DNA from: Acidobacteriaceae bacterium | GTDB taxonomy: Bacteria > Acidobacteriota > Terriglobia > Bryobacterales > Bryobacteraceae | DNA length: 64,000 nucleotides | Assembly: GCA_019240405.1 (NCBI GenBank) | Contig: JAFAYL010000035.1 | Span: 1 to 64,000 of the forward strand | Reading direction: 5' to 3' | Shown: positions 27,731 through 36,175 of the stretch, piece by piece | How positions within the stretch are numbered: position 1 is the stretch's first letter | How the letters are laid out: each line of letters opens with the position of its first letter | The notes under the pieces: generated by a model | What the model saw: the letters and a program-made list of their open reading frames with translations, nothing else | Database searches by the model: none | What the model was told of the DNA's origin: nothing | Position numbers and translations under genes: made by a program

Positions 27731-28738
27731 TCAATCCGGGATCATTCGAATTGTTTTGAGCCACCTCTCGAATAACAGCGGCCATTCCGTTATCGGATAT
27801 TTCGTTGGCCGCAGCCCAAACGCGTGTCCGCCCTGCGCATACACATGCATCTCGGCGGGAACACCGGCCTTCTGCAGCGCGATGAAGTAAGCCAGCGAAT
27901 TATACACGCTGTCGACGGGGTCATCCTCGGCTTGCAGCAGAAAGGTCGGCGGTGTCCGCGCCGTAACGTGCAGGTCGGGGTTCAGCGCAAGATTTGCATC
28001 CGTTGACGACTCATGCCCAGAATGAGAAATCGCAAATTTCTTCGTGCCTTGCCTGGCATCCCATTCTGCAGCGGCCAACGACAGGTGCCCGGGAAAAATA
28101 GGGACCGCGAAATCCGGACGGCAGCTTTCTTTGTCGGCAGCATCCATCAGGGGGTAAAGCCGCCGCTCGAAGTGGTTGCTAATCGCTGCGGCGAGATGCC
28201 CGCCCGCGGAAAACCCCAACACTCCGACCTTGTGCGGATCAATGTGCCACTCGGCTGCATGCAAATGCACCAACCCCATCGTTCTCTGCGCGTCCTGCAG
28301 CGCCATTGCCGATTCTGGATATGGTCCCGACTTCGGATACGGACCCACATCGGTGACCCGGTATTTCAATAGGACGCACGTGATTCCCTTCGATGTCATC
28401 CGGTCACAGGCTTCCGTGGCTTCCAGATCGATTGCAAGAGTCTGGTACCCTCCACCCGGGAAGACGATAACCGCTACGCCGGTATTCTTCCCCTTTGGCG
28501 AATAGACCGTCATGGTAGGTCGCGTCACATTGCTCACTCCAATTACCTGCTTGCCTGCAACTAGAAACGTATTCCCCGAGGGCTCGACCACCTCTGGCCC
28601 CCTGACTGGTTGTGGATCGGGAGCAGCGTTGGGCCAGATGGGGACCTGCACGTGCCCAGGCGGTTGCCAGCCATTTGTTTCCGCTCCCACGTCGGCCATT
28701 GCAAACGCGCCCAGGAGAGCAATTTTGAAGAAGTTCAT
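27731..28738 (-). CDS. Secreted alpha/beta hydrolase (acetyl-xylan-esterase-like)
   Basis: 335 residues from ATG 28738; a GTG three codons earlier is an alternative. A signal peptide (FFKIALLGAFAMADVGA) precedes an alpha/beta hydrolase. The oxyanion-hole segment is FPGGGYQTLAIDLE, the nucleophile elbow VLGFSAGGHLAA (GxSxG), the acid in LLQAEDDPVDSVYN and the catalytic His in YAQGGHAFGLRP. This pattern is that of the BD-FAE/esterase group (PF20434-like), enzymes that deacetylate or deesterify plant polysaccharides. With the GH13, GH39 and GH78 genes in this window it fits a plant-polymer-degrading lifestyle. It is divergent from padR at 28871; both promoters and the PadR dyads lie in the gap. 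Confidence 0.88.
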   Translation of the reverse strand: MNFFKIALLGAFAMADVGAETNGWQPPGHVQVPIWPNAAPDPQPVRGPEVVEPSGNTFLVAGKQVIGVSNVTRPTMTVYSPKGKNTGVAVIVFPGGGYQTLAIDLEATEACDRMTSKGITCVLLKYRVTDVGPYPKSGPYPESAMALQDAQRTMGLVHLHAAEWHIDPHKVGVLGFSAGGHLAAAISNHFERRLYPLMDAADKESCRPDFAVPIFPGHLSLAAAEWDARQGTKKFAISHSGHESSTDANLALNPDLHVTARTPPTFLLQAEDDPVDSVYNSLAYFIALQKAGVPAEMHVYAQGGHAFGLRPTKYPITEWPLLFERWLKTIRMIPD

Positions 28739-28817
28739 TACAGTCACTCGGCTAATATGCTAGACCCCGATAGAATTCCGTTCGCGAACTGCGTTCACTG
28801 GTCCACGCCCCCGGTTT

Positions 28818-28832
28818 GGTAGAAGATCTACC
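28818..28832. promoter_or_regulatory. PadR-type operator dyad 1
   Basis: GGTAGA-AGA-TCTACC is a perfect 6-base inverted repeat around a 3-base centre, 38 bases before the padR start and in the gap shared with the divergent esterase. A second copy follows 32 bases further (centre to centre), about three helical turns. Confidence 0.55.
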
Positions 28833-28849
28833 ATCCCCGGCTGAATTTG

Positions 28850-28864
28850 GGTAGAATATCTACT
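28850..28864. promoter_or_regulatory. PadR-type operator dyad 2
   Basis: GGTAGA-ATA-TCTACT repeats the preceding dyad with one mismatch in the last base, and ends 6 bases before the padR start. Occupation here would block the ribosome-binding region or the start of transcription, fitting autorepression. Confidence 0.55.
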
Positions 28865-28870
28865 AACCAG

Positions 28871-29227
28871 ATGGCGAAAAGCTCTTCAGATCGCATTGAG
28901 CTATTGCAGGGCACTCTCGATATGCTCATACTTCGCACACTGCTGTTCGGCCCCGCTCACGGTCATCAGATCGCGAAGCATATCCAGCGAACTACGGAAG
29001 ATCTGCTGCAGGTGGAGCATGGATCCCTCTATCCGGCGCTGCACCGCCTGGAGCGCCAGCGTTGGATCGTCGCCAAATGGGAGCCCGCCGGAAAAGATCT
29101 AAAGCGCCAGTTCAAGTACTACAGACTCACTCCGGCCGGAAAGAAACAACTCGTGGCGGAAGAGTCGAAATGGAAGCAATTAACCACCGCGATCGCGCGA
29201 ATCATGTGGCCGGTGGAGGAAGAGTGA
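28871..29227 (+). CDS. PadR-family transcriptional regulator
   Basis: 118 residues from ATG 28871, preferred over an upstream in-frame start that would lie inside the operator dyad. The PadR winged helix is clear: [51 protein letters not shown] and a C-terminal helix KWKQLTTAIARIMWP. It is similar in length and layout to the PadR at 20193. The ADOP permease begins one base after its stop, so the two are one operon, probably controlled by this protein through the two dyads just upstream. Confidence 0.93.
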   Translation: MAKSSSDRIELLQGTLDMLILRTLLFGPAHGHQIAKHIQRTTEDLLQVEHGSLYPALHRLERQRWIVAKWEPAGKDLKRQFKYYRLTPAGKKQLVAEESKWKQLTTAIARIMWPVEEE

Positions 29228-29228
29228 C

Positions 29229-32200
29229 ATGCGTTGGTTCCGCAGACGAGAACGCGACAAGGATCTGGAGCGCGAGTTGCGTTCCCATCTGGAACTCGAG
29301 GCCGAAGAGTTGCAGCAGGACGGTGCCTCTGCGGAAGAGGCTCGCTATGCAGCACGGCGCTCCTTCGGCAACCCGACCCTAATCAAAGAAGACACGCGCA
29401 GCATCTGGACAGGAATATCGATCGAGCGCCTTTGGCAGGATACTCGCTTCGCACTGCGCACGACGCGAAACCATCGTGGTAGCACCGCTATCGCAGCGCT
29501 CACGCTCGCGCTCGGGATCGGCGCGAACACCGCAATTTTCAGTGTTGTAAATACAGTTCTCCTTGCGCCTCTGCCATACAAAGACGCTGATCGGCTGATG
29601 ACAGTGTGGGGTTATAACCGGTCGCGCGGATTTAACACCGATCAAGTATCAGCGCCGGATTTCGCGGATTGGAGGTTGCAAAATCACGTCTTCGAAGACT
29701 TGGCTGCTTCCACCGATGTCATGTACACGCTGACCGGCTCCGGGGAACCGATGGCCATTATCGGTTATCGCTTCTCGGCAAACTTCTTTCACGTTCTCGG
29801 AGTCGCGCCTCTGCACGGCCGCACGTTCTTTCCAGCGGAACAGCAACCCGGAAAAGATCACGTCGTGGTGTTGGGTTATCAGCTATGGCAGAGCCGTTTC
29901 GGCGGAGACCGAAGCATGGTTGGAAGGACAGTCAGGCTGGATGGCGCGCCGTACACCGTAATCGGCGTCATGCCGCGGGGAGTCGATTACCCCGGGACAG
30001 TTCAACTATGGACCCCACTCACCATCCCGCCCGAAGCTATCCACGATCGCGCTTACCGTTTCCTCCGCATGCTGGGCCGGTTGAAGCCGGGCGTGAGCAT
30101 CAACCAGGCCCAGACCGAGATGAACGCCATCGCACGCCATCTTGCGCGCGAATATCCGAAGACGAATAAAGAAGAAGACGCCATCAATATCATCAGCCTT
30201 CGACAGATGATCAGTGGCGATATTCGTCCCGCTCTGCTCGTACTGATGTGCGCTGTTGGTTTCGTGCTGTTAATCGCATGCGCGAATGTTGCCAATTTGT
30301 TGCTCGTGCGAGCCGTGGACCGGCGCAGGGAAGTCGCTATTCGGGCGGCTCTCGGGGCTGCAGGCCCGAGACTCATACGCCAGTTCCTGACGGAAAGCAT
30401 TCTGCTCGCCCTCGCTGCCGGAGCACTCGGCTTATTGCTCGCCTTCCAGGGCACAAGAGCGTTGGTTGCGCTCTTTCCACCAACCATTGCGAACCTCAGC
30501 ATCCCGCGAATAGATCAAATCCCGATTGACTCCCATGTGCTTGGTTTTTCGCTCCTCGCTTCATTGCTCGCCGGCACCATCTTCGGGTTGATCCCCGCAT
30601 TCGAAGCGATGCGCTCAGATACAGGCGAGTCATTGAAGGAGTCATCCCGAACGTCGACCGGCACCATCTCGGGACGCCGTTTTCGAAGTGTGCTCGTAAC
30701 TCTTGAAATTGCGCTGTCTCTCATCTTGCTGGCTGCCGCGGGCGTGACCTTAAAAAGCTTTGCCCAGCTACTACGAGGCAATTTAGGCTTCAATCCTCAA
30801 AACGTGCTGACCGCGCGTCTCATGCTGCCGCCCTTGAAGTATGAAAGTGAAGCGCAACAGCTTGCCTTTGGCAACCAGGTTGCCGATCGCGTTTCATCGC
30901 TGCCGGGTGTCCAATCGGCAGGAACCGTCACGTTTCTTCCTCTCAGCGGATGGTGGGGGACTCGTAACGTGTCAATAGCCGCCGGATCAGACGCCAATCA
31001 GCAACGAGACGCAGTGTGGAGTTCAGTAACGCCTGACTACTTTCGCGCCATGGGCATTCCGCTGATTGAAGGCCGTTCCTTCACGAAATACGATGACGCA
31101 GCCGCCGTGCCAGTTGCGATTCTCAGCATAACGTTTGCGCGCCGGCTCGTATCGAATGAGAATCCCCTGGGCAAGCGCCTCAAAGTAGCCGGCCTCAAGT
31201 CTAACGTCGAGGTGATCGGCGTAGTCGGCGATGTCCATCAATTGGGAATGACTTCCGATGTGACATCAGAAATCTATTTCCCGTTTTCGCAGGTTCCAAC
31301 TCCGCTCCTCTGCTTCGCAATCCGGACTGCTGGCTATCCAATGAACTTGGCTAATGCCGTCGAGCGGCAAATCTGGGCGATAGACAAAGACCAGGCAGTC
31401 TCGTTCGTAATGCCCATGGCCGACCTGGCCTCAGAGTCGCTCGCGCCTCAGCGCGTGATCAGTATTCTTCTCGGAATTTTCGCTGTGATGGCCCTGATCA
31501 TGGCTGCGGTTGGTATCTACGGAGTTATCTCCTTTGCGACCGCTCAGCGCACGCAAGAAATTGGTGTGCGGATCGCCCTAGGAGCTCACTCCGGTGATGT
31601 CCTGAAACTCATCGCAGGACAAGGGCTGCCGTCCGTCGCAGTCGGCTTGGCGTTGGGCCTTGCAGGGTCAGTTGGATTGATGCGGTTTCTTTCCAGCCTG
31701 CTGTACGGTGTGCGTCCGGCAGATCCGTTGATTCTGGCGATTGCTGCGGCGGCCCTCGTTACATCCGCCTTATTGGCCAGCTATGTTCCAGCTCACCGAG
31801 CGGCCAAACTCGATCCGACAGTTGCGTTGCGACACGAATACGATCTCCCTGTTATAATCCACTTTCGAATGTTCTGCTCCAAACTCACTTTAAGCTTCTT
31901 GCTCATCTTCGGGATCGCCAACGCTGCGCCTGCAGAAGAACGAAAAACAATCACTGGCTGGGTTTTAGATTCAGCTTGTGCCTTCACGAAAGGCCTCGAT
32001 AAACCGATCAGCCGCGATTGCGCGCTTGCTTGCGCCCGAAAAGGTTCGCCTCTAGTCATTCTTCAAGACGACGGAACCGTCTTCTGGCCGATCTCCGAAT
32101 CGATGCCGGCTGCCGGCCAGAATGATCGGCTTCTGCCATACGCAGGCAAACGCGTCACCGCGACCGGGAAGGTCTACTCGAAAGGTGGGTCGCAAGCCGT

Positions 32201-32234
32201 GGTGATTGAGAAGCTAACTGCCGCAAATCAGTAA
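29229..32234 (+). CDS. ADOP-family permease read through into a secreted domain
   Basis: 1001 residues. The first 870 form a complete ADOP permease: cytoplasmic leader (ELRSHLELEAEELQQDGAS), RGSTAIAALTLALGIGANTA, two MacB-like periplasmic domains and two FtsX-type helix blocks, closing with the usual family end KLDPTVALRHE at 31838. Instead of a stop the frame goes on (TAC at 31839) through 10 residues into a small exported protein (FCSKLTLSFLLIFGIANAAP and onward) with its own ATG at 31869. The simplest reading is a lost stop codon that fused two genes; the extra domain would then be periplasmic after the last helix. Start is one base after padR. Confidence 0.88.
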   Translation: MRWFRRRERDKDLERELRSHLELEAEELQQDGASAEEARYAARRSFGNPTLIKEDTRSIWTGISIERLWQDTRFALRTTRNHRGSTAIAALTLALGIGANTAIFSVVNTVLLAPLPYKDADRLMTVWGYNRSRGFNTDQVSAPDFADWRLQNHVFEDLAASTDVMYTLTGSGEPMAIIGYRFSANFFHVLGVAPLHGRTFFPAEQQPGKDHVVVLGYQLWQSRFGGDRSMVGRTVRLDGAPYTVIGVMPRGVDYPGTVQLWTPLTIPPEAIHDRAYRFLRMLGRLKPGVSINQAQTEMNAIARHLAREYPKTNKEEDAINIISLRQMISGDIRPALLVLMCAVGFVLLIACANVANLLLVRAVDRRREVAIRAALGAAGPRLIRQFLTESILLALAAGALGLLLAFQGTRALVALFPPTIANLSIPRIDQIPIDSHVLGFSLLASLLAGTIFGLIPAFEAMRSDTGESLKESSRTSTGTISGRRFRSVLVTLEIALSLILLAAAGVTLKSFAQLLRGNLGFNPQNVLTARLMLPPLKYESEAQQLAFGNQVADRVSSLPGVQSAGTVTFLPLSGWWGTRNVSIAAGSDANQQRDAVWSSVTPDYFRAMGIPLIEGRSFTKYDDAAAVPVAILSITFARRLVSNENPLGKRLKVAGLKSNVEVIGVVGDVHQLGMTSDVTSEIYFPFSQVPTPLLCFAIRTAGYPMNLANAVERQIWAIDKDQAVSFVMPMADLASESLAPQRVISILLGIFAVMALIMAAVGIYGVISFATAQRTQEIGVRIALGAHSGDVLKLIAGQGLPSVAVGLALGLAGSVGLMRFLSSLLYGVRPADPLILAIAAAALVTSALLASYVPAHRAAKLDPTVALRHEYDLPVIIHFRMFCSKLTLSFLLIFGIANAAPAEERKTITGWVLDSACAFTKGLDKPISRDCALACARKGSPLVILQDDGTVFWPISESMPAAGQNDRLLPYAGKRVTATGKVYSKGGSQAVVIEKLTAANQ
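31829..31858 (+). promoter_or_regulatory. Possible internal promoter before the fused secreted domain
   Basis: GCGACA (four of six bases of the -35 consensus), an 18-base spacer and a perfect TATAAT at 31853-31858. It lies inside the 3' end of the ADOP frame and 10 bases before ATG 31869, which would give an almost leaderless transcript for the secreted domain and the selenoprotein behind it. Sequence match only. Confidence 0.3.
31869..32234 (+). other. Secreted-domain segment inside the ADOP fusion
   Basis: From ATG 31869 the same frame encodes 121 residues that would stand alone as an exported protein: signal peptide LTLSFLLIFGIANAAPA, then TITGWVLDSACAFTKGLDKP, ISRDCALACARKGSPLVILQ, and RLLPYAGKRVTATGKVYSKG. 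Three cysteines (DSACAF, SRDCALACA) are spaced for a metal or disulfide site. Small secreted proteins of this pattern occur in Acidobacteria without known function. It ends 12 bases before the selenoprotein, so it may share a redox role with it. Whether it is made alone, as a fusion, or both cannot be told from sequence. Confidence 0.6.
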
Positions 32235-32246
32235 AGTTACGCTCCT

Positions 32247-32993
32247 ATGGCAAAGTCTTCAAAGTCAACACTCGCCGGTCGGCTCCTGAAAATCGCCACT
32301 TTCGTCCTGTCGGCCTATTTCATCTTGATGGCCGGTTTCGCGTTTGCCATGCGCCAGCCGCCTGAAACATTCGCTCGCGTAATGAAGCATGTGGGCCCGG
32401 CGCCTTTTCTGCTGTTTCCCTTCGAAAGCATGTGGAAGAGCGCCCGTCAAGGACATGTCCACGTCGGAAACACAGCCCCTGATTTCACGCTTCCTCTGCT
32501 CGATCATTCAGGTCAGGTCACGTTGTCATCCTTCCGCGGCGTGAAACCGGTGGTTCTCGTCTTCGGAAGCTACACTTGACCGCCATTTCGCCGGGAGGTT
32601 CCCGCGCTCAACAAACTCTACACCGATTACAAGGATCAAGCCGCCTTCTATGTCGTGTACATTGCTGAGGCGCATCCCACCGACATCTGGCAGATGGAAA
32701 GCAATGTGAAAGAAGGCGTCCTGTTCCGCAATCCGACCACCAACTCCGAGCGCGAACATGTCGCGGACTCTTGCGTTCGCAAGCTCCACATCGCATTTCC
32801 AGCTCTGATCGATTCCATCGATAATCACGTCGAGAAAGCCTATACCGGCTGGCCCGATCGGCTGTTCCTCGTAGGCACGGATGGACGAGTGCGCTTCAAG
32901 AGCGAACCCGGACCCTTCGGCTTCAATCCCACCAATCTCGAAAAAGCTCTGTCAAGCGAGATACCGCGGCCAACATTGGCCAGCGCTCGTTAA
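32247..32993 (+). CDS. Deiodinase-like selenoprotein (in-frame UGA = Sec111)
   Basis: 248 residues when TGA 32577-32579 is read as selenocysteine. Both sides are in the same frame and both are conserved: VVLVFGSYT before it and PPFRREVPALNKLYTDY after it. The resulting GSYTUPPFR matches the iodothyronine-deiodinase active site (GSCTUPPF), and VYIAEAHPTDIWQM matches the deiodinase-specific EAH segment. A signal-anchor helix (about 16-34) and a redoxin opening (VHVGNTAPDFTLPLLD) come first, so the active site should face the periplasm. Bacterial members are likely thiol-dependent peroxidases or reductases; true deiodination is not implied. A hairpin follows the UGA and a tRNA-Sec is at 53827. 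If UGA were a stop, a 110-residue fragment without an active site would result. Its end overlaps the convergent gene by four bases. Confidence 0.9.
32577..32606 (+). promoter_or_regulatory. Candidate bacterial SECIS hairpin after the UGA
   Basis: Directly after UGA (32577-32579) the mRNA can form CGGGA-GGU-UCCCG (stem 32592-32596 with 32600-32604), extended by two pairs (32589-90 with 32605-06) past a bulged C at 32591. The GGU apical loop starts 18 bases from the UGA, the distance and loop type known for SelB-binding elements such as fdhF. Within a coding region, so some pairing could be chance. Confidence 0.6.
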
Positions 32994-34237
32994 GCTCCAG
33001 GTTTCAGGCGAAGCCGGAGAAAAATGTTACCGCCAACCGGTCGGTCGCCGTAGTACGGCTTGAGCGAACCTGGCAATGAGTAGAGCTCTAGATTCGCTCC
33101 GATCCCAGTCTCAACGTTCCAGAACACCCCAAGATCGCGCGTGTAGCCAATCGTGTAAGCTCCGATTCGGAAGGTACTCCCGTACGCTGCATCCAAGCGT
33201 TGCTCTGTCTCCGGGTCATCGTGAAAAAGATCATCTTTATCAACCAGTTCTGCCCTTCCTGTAATGAAATTCCCGCGGCGTATCGGATAAACGGACTCAA
33301 CCAGATAAGAATTCGTGTTGCGCTTTGTTGCCGTCTCGTGTTTCCGGCCCCAAATCAGACTGGATGACCAGCTTCCGCTCTGAATCTGTTTTGTGTACTC
33401 GATTGATGCCGTGCTCCGCACTTGATCGCCGGGCTCGAGTGCCTCCGGGTGTGTGAGCCGTCCTACCGAAACTTGTGCCGCCCACTGTTCAGTCGGAAAC
33501 CACCACAACCGCGTCGACCAGGAATTAATCGGACCGGCTGCAGTCGTCCAGCGGTTCTCACCAGGCTCTGAGCCATAAAACCCGCTCGCCTCGACCTTGA
33601 CCTTTTTGTAAGCAATGCCTGCCGTGATCACCTCATCCGAGATATGCGTTGAATCTTGCCAGTGATGAGATAACGTGGCCTGTGGCAATTCGAGCGCGGA
33701 AGCGCGATGCGGGTAAGCGACTGGTCCAAGCGCCGGATCCCCAACTGGCGCGAAATAGAGTTCGAGCGTCGTACTCTTGCTGAGATTCCGGGCGTAATAA
33801 AATCCCAGCGCCATCACAAAATTGTGCGGATGTTGACCGTCTACAATCGGCTTTCCGAATGCTGTCTCTCCAGTCTGAAATAGAAGCGGATATCGCCGGT
33901 CCGTAATCGTGGCCGGCTCGAGGCTGAGCATCACCTGCGCCTCGAACGCACCTGTCTTTCCCAAGCTATGCTCGACGCTTGCCATGAATAGATTTGGAGA
34001 ATAGAGCTTATCACCTCCTCTTGGCCCCGATTGCTGTATCTCGACTAGAAACGCCTGCCCCATCAGCATCGCGTTCCAAGAGCCGAGCGATTCCATAATC
34101 ATCGGCATGGATGCGCTCTCCGGGTTAACGGACGTTCCCGACGACAAATTCATCAGGAACATCTCCGTATCTTGTGCAAATGCACCGATATTCGAGAGCT
34201 CGCAAGTGAATGCGATCCACAATATCTTTCGAAACAC
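32990..34237 (-). CDS. Probable outer-membrane beta-barrel protein
   Basis: 415 residues. A signal peptide (LWIAFTCELSNIGAFA) is followed by a sequence of alternating polar and hydrophobic strands with many aromatic residues (VKVEASGFYGSEPGENRW, STRLWWFPTEQWAAQVSVGR), which fits a beta-barrel porin-like fold. The end, GGNIFLRLRLKPGA, does not close with the usual terminal Phe. The N-terminal part has a Met-rich stretch (ASMPMIMESLGSWNAMLMGQ) and an HPHN segment, possibly metal related. It sits 51 bases after a small Cys/His-rich exported protein on the same strand. I cannot name a substrate. Its stop overlaps the selenoprotein stop by four bases. Confidence 0.7.
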   Translation of the reverse strand: MFRKILWIAFTCELSNIGAFAQDTEMFLMNLSSGTSVNPESASMPMIMESLGSWNAMLMGQAFLVEIQQSGPRGGDKLYSPNLFMASVEHSLGKTGAFEAQVMLSLEPATITDRRYPLLFQTGETAFGKPIVDGQHPHNFVMALGFYYARNLSKSTTLELYFAPVGDPALGPVAYPHRASALELPQATLSHHWQDSTHISDEVITAGIAYKKVKVEASGFYGSEPGENRWTTAAGPINSWSTRLWWFPTEQWAAQVSVGRLTHPEALEPGDQVRSTASIEYTKQIQSGSWSSSLIWGRKHETATKRNTNSYLVESVYPIRRGNFITGRAELVDKDDLFHDDPETEQRLDAAYGSTFRIGAYTIGYTRDLGVFWNVETGIGANLELYSLPGSLKPYYGDRPVGGNIFLRLRLKPGA

Positions 34238-34288
34238 AAAACCTCCTTCGAAGCTGCGTCAAAAACGTTAAACAGCCCGAGGAGGATT

Positions 34289-34648
34289 TCAGATGCGTAG
34301 GACGATATGAGACGAGTCAGCGAGATGAGGAGGGGAAAGACTCTCGAGCGTTATTCCTGACTCAACAACAAACGGCCGAGATCTTAGAAGAGCGGCGTTA
34401 TCGGAAGTCAGGATTGAAAAACCCTGAAACAGCGCGTCTGCATGCCCCCGTCCGGCGCGGGCCAACAGGGTATCGTGCGAGCAGATGCTGCCGCTCTTCT
34501 GCGCGGGGCCATGTTGATGTCGATGACATGGGGGAGCATTCGCTTTGGTTTCGCAGCCCGAGGCGGCGCATGATATAGCGCATTGCACGGCGAAAAAGGC
34601 CAATGTAATTGTCAGCCAAACACTGACCAAACGCGAGCGGGCGCCCAT
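34289..34648 (-). CDS. Small Cys/His-rich exported protein
   Basis: 119 residues. A hydrophobic signal sequence (LVSVWLTITLAFFAVQCAIS) is followed by a short Cys/His-rich patch: CAASGCETKANAPPCHRHQH and SICSHD. The rest is low in features. Such short proteins with a HRHQH-type cluster precede outer-membrane proteins in Acidobacteria and suggest metal binding, perhaps copper. It starts 6 bases after the GH39 stop and lies 51 bases before the barrel gene, all on one strand, so GH39, this protein and the barrel may be one transcript. The protein at 45163 has the same design next to a TonB receptor. Function is not established. Confidence 0.65.
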   Translation of the reverse strand: MGARSRLVSVWLTITLAFFAVQCAISCAASGCETKANAPPCHRHQHGPAQKSGSICSHDTLLARAGRGHADALFQGFSILTSDNAALLRSRPFVVESGITLESLSPPHLADSSHIVLRI

Positions 34649-34654
34649 CCCGCT

Positions 34655-36175
34655 TCATCGTAACAACTCAAGAATCAGGAGCTCGTTCGGCGAGAGAGCA
34701 ATGTCAAATGAGCCGTTTTGAAGTTTCGTTTCTGACGGAGGCGGTAATTCGGCTGCGCGATTGAGCTCATCAATCTGTGCGCGTGTTGGGTATCTCGGCT
34801 TACCCATTGCCTCGTACGCGGTGAGTGTATTTCCGTGCTTCTCATCAAGACTTGAGAGCTCAACGGTTGCATTGGGCTTTACCCCTTTGAACTGCAATTT
34901 CAGATGGACCGTACTGCCTGTCTGAGGCGGATCTACCAAATTCCACGCCGCCAGAACTAAATTGTCGCCCTCACGCGTCACCAGCAAATTCGCCGAGTCA
35001 AGCGCGATCCGCTGATGGCCGAGTTTGTGGAGCAAAGCAAATCCGTTAAAACTAGGCTTCTTGATCCCGCCGGCCGCGATCAGTCCGAAACCGCCATGAA
35101 AGGGATCTTGAACCACTCCGGTCTCTTCGAACACATCATCAAACGTCCAGAACGACATCATATTGACGAACCCATCGCACTGCCCGATGTCACTCGCCAG
35201 TGCTGCGCCCACATAAATGGTGTCCCGCGCATTCAACGGACCGAACGACGGCACGTTCCACTCAGTCCACATCAGCGGTAACTCGGGACGGCTCGATGAT
35301 GCAATCTGCCCATGCACCATCTGGATTGCCCGGCAAACACGCTCGTCCATCGGAATGTTTTCATGCGAGTGGAAAAGATTTTCGACCGTATCGTCGGCGT
35401 ATCCATGCGTCGAAACAAAATCAATCGGAATTCCGGTGCTCGCGCAGTGCTTCAGAAAGTCAACAACCCATCCCGCTGCGGCAGTAGCGGGTCCGCCGAT
35501 ACGCAGCCGCTGGTTTACCGCTTTCAGTGACCGCGCCGTGTGGTCGTAAAGCTCGAAATACGTCGCTTGCTTTGGTTCGCCCGCCCAGAAATCAATATTC
35601 GGCTCATTCCAAACCTCGAAGTACCACTGAGACACCTCATCCATTCCGTATCGATCTACCAAATGCTTCCCGAAAGCGCTGATCAGCGCGTCCCATTTCG
35701 CGTAGTCTTTCGGCGGTGCGACGTTCTGCTTATACCAGAACGGGTGAATCGCCGAAAAAGCCGCCAGCTTGTTCGGCATGAAGCTGATCTCGACAAAGGG
35801 CCTGACCCCGTTCTCGAGCAAGCCGTCGTAAATCTGATCTACATAAGAAAAGTTGTAGACCGGTTTGCCGCTCCGATCCTCGTCATACACGCCCACCTCA
35901 TCGTGAAGGATCGCGTGGAACCGCACGTAACGGAACTCCGTGACTTTCTTCAATTCCCGAAGGTCGCGTCTGTAGCTCTCTCGGAGTGAAAGGATGGCCC
36001 GTCCCGAGCCGAACGTCTGCTCCCAGAAGTGCGGAAAAGGTTTTACGGCAGCGTCAGCGTCAATCGTGATGATCTGTCCTGAAACCTGAAACCCTAGCGC
36101 AAATAGGGCGAATACCGCGGCGCACTCACGGTAAACTAGCAAGCGAGTCCGTTGTTCCACCCGTTCTTCGCCCAT
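34655..36175 (-). CDS. GH39 family glycosidase (beta-xylosidase-like), secreted
   Basis: 506 residues from ATG 36175, or about 495 from TTG 36142, which would put the signal sequence (LLVYRECAAVFALFALGF) at the very start. A TIM-barrel glycosidase of family 39: WYFEVWNEPNIDFW holds the acid/base Glu, and PLMWTEWNVPSFG the nucleophile Glu. HPFWYKQNVAPPKDYAKW and STHGYADD are further family landmarks. GH39 enzymes release xylose or similar sugars from plant polymers, fitting the arabinose operon and the GH78 and esterase genes here. The start overlaps or nearly overlaps the start of the divergent TPR protein, an extremely tight divergent arrangement. Confidence 0.9.
   Translation of the reverse strand: MGEERVEQRTRLLVYRECAAVFALFALGFQVSGQIITIDADAAVKPFPHFWEQTFGSGRAILSLRESYRRDLRELKKVTEFRYVRFHAILHDEVGVYDEDRSGKPVYNFSYVDQIYDGLLENGVRPFVEISFMPNKLAAFSAIHPFWYKQNVAPPKDYAKWDALISAFGKHLVDRYGMDEVSQWYFEVWNEPNIDFWAGEPKQATYFELYDHTARSLKAVNQRLRIGGPATAAAGWVVDFLKHCASTGIPIDFVSTHGYADDTVENLFHSHENIPMDERVCRAIQMVHGQIASSSRPELPLMWTEWNVPSFGPLNARDTIYVGAALASDIGQCDGFVNMMSFWTFDDVFEETGVVQDPFHGGFGLIAAGGIKKPSFNGFALLHKLGHQRIALDSANLLVTREGDNLVLAAWNLVDPPQTGSTVHLKLQFKGVKPNATVELSSLDEKHGNTLTAYEAMGKPRYPTRAQIDELNRAAELPPPSETKLQNGSFDIALSPNELLILELLR

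Noticed and set aside
34398-34658. Alternative minus-strand frame overlapping the Cys/His-rich protein
   Set aside because: Lacks a signal peptide and Cys/His pattern; it overlaps the GH39 stop and has no family features, while the other frame has a clear export signal.
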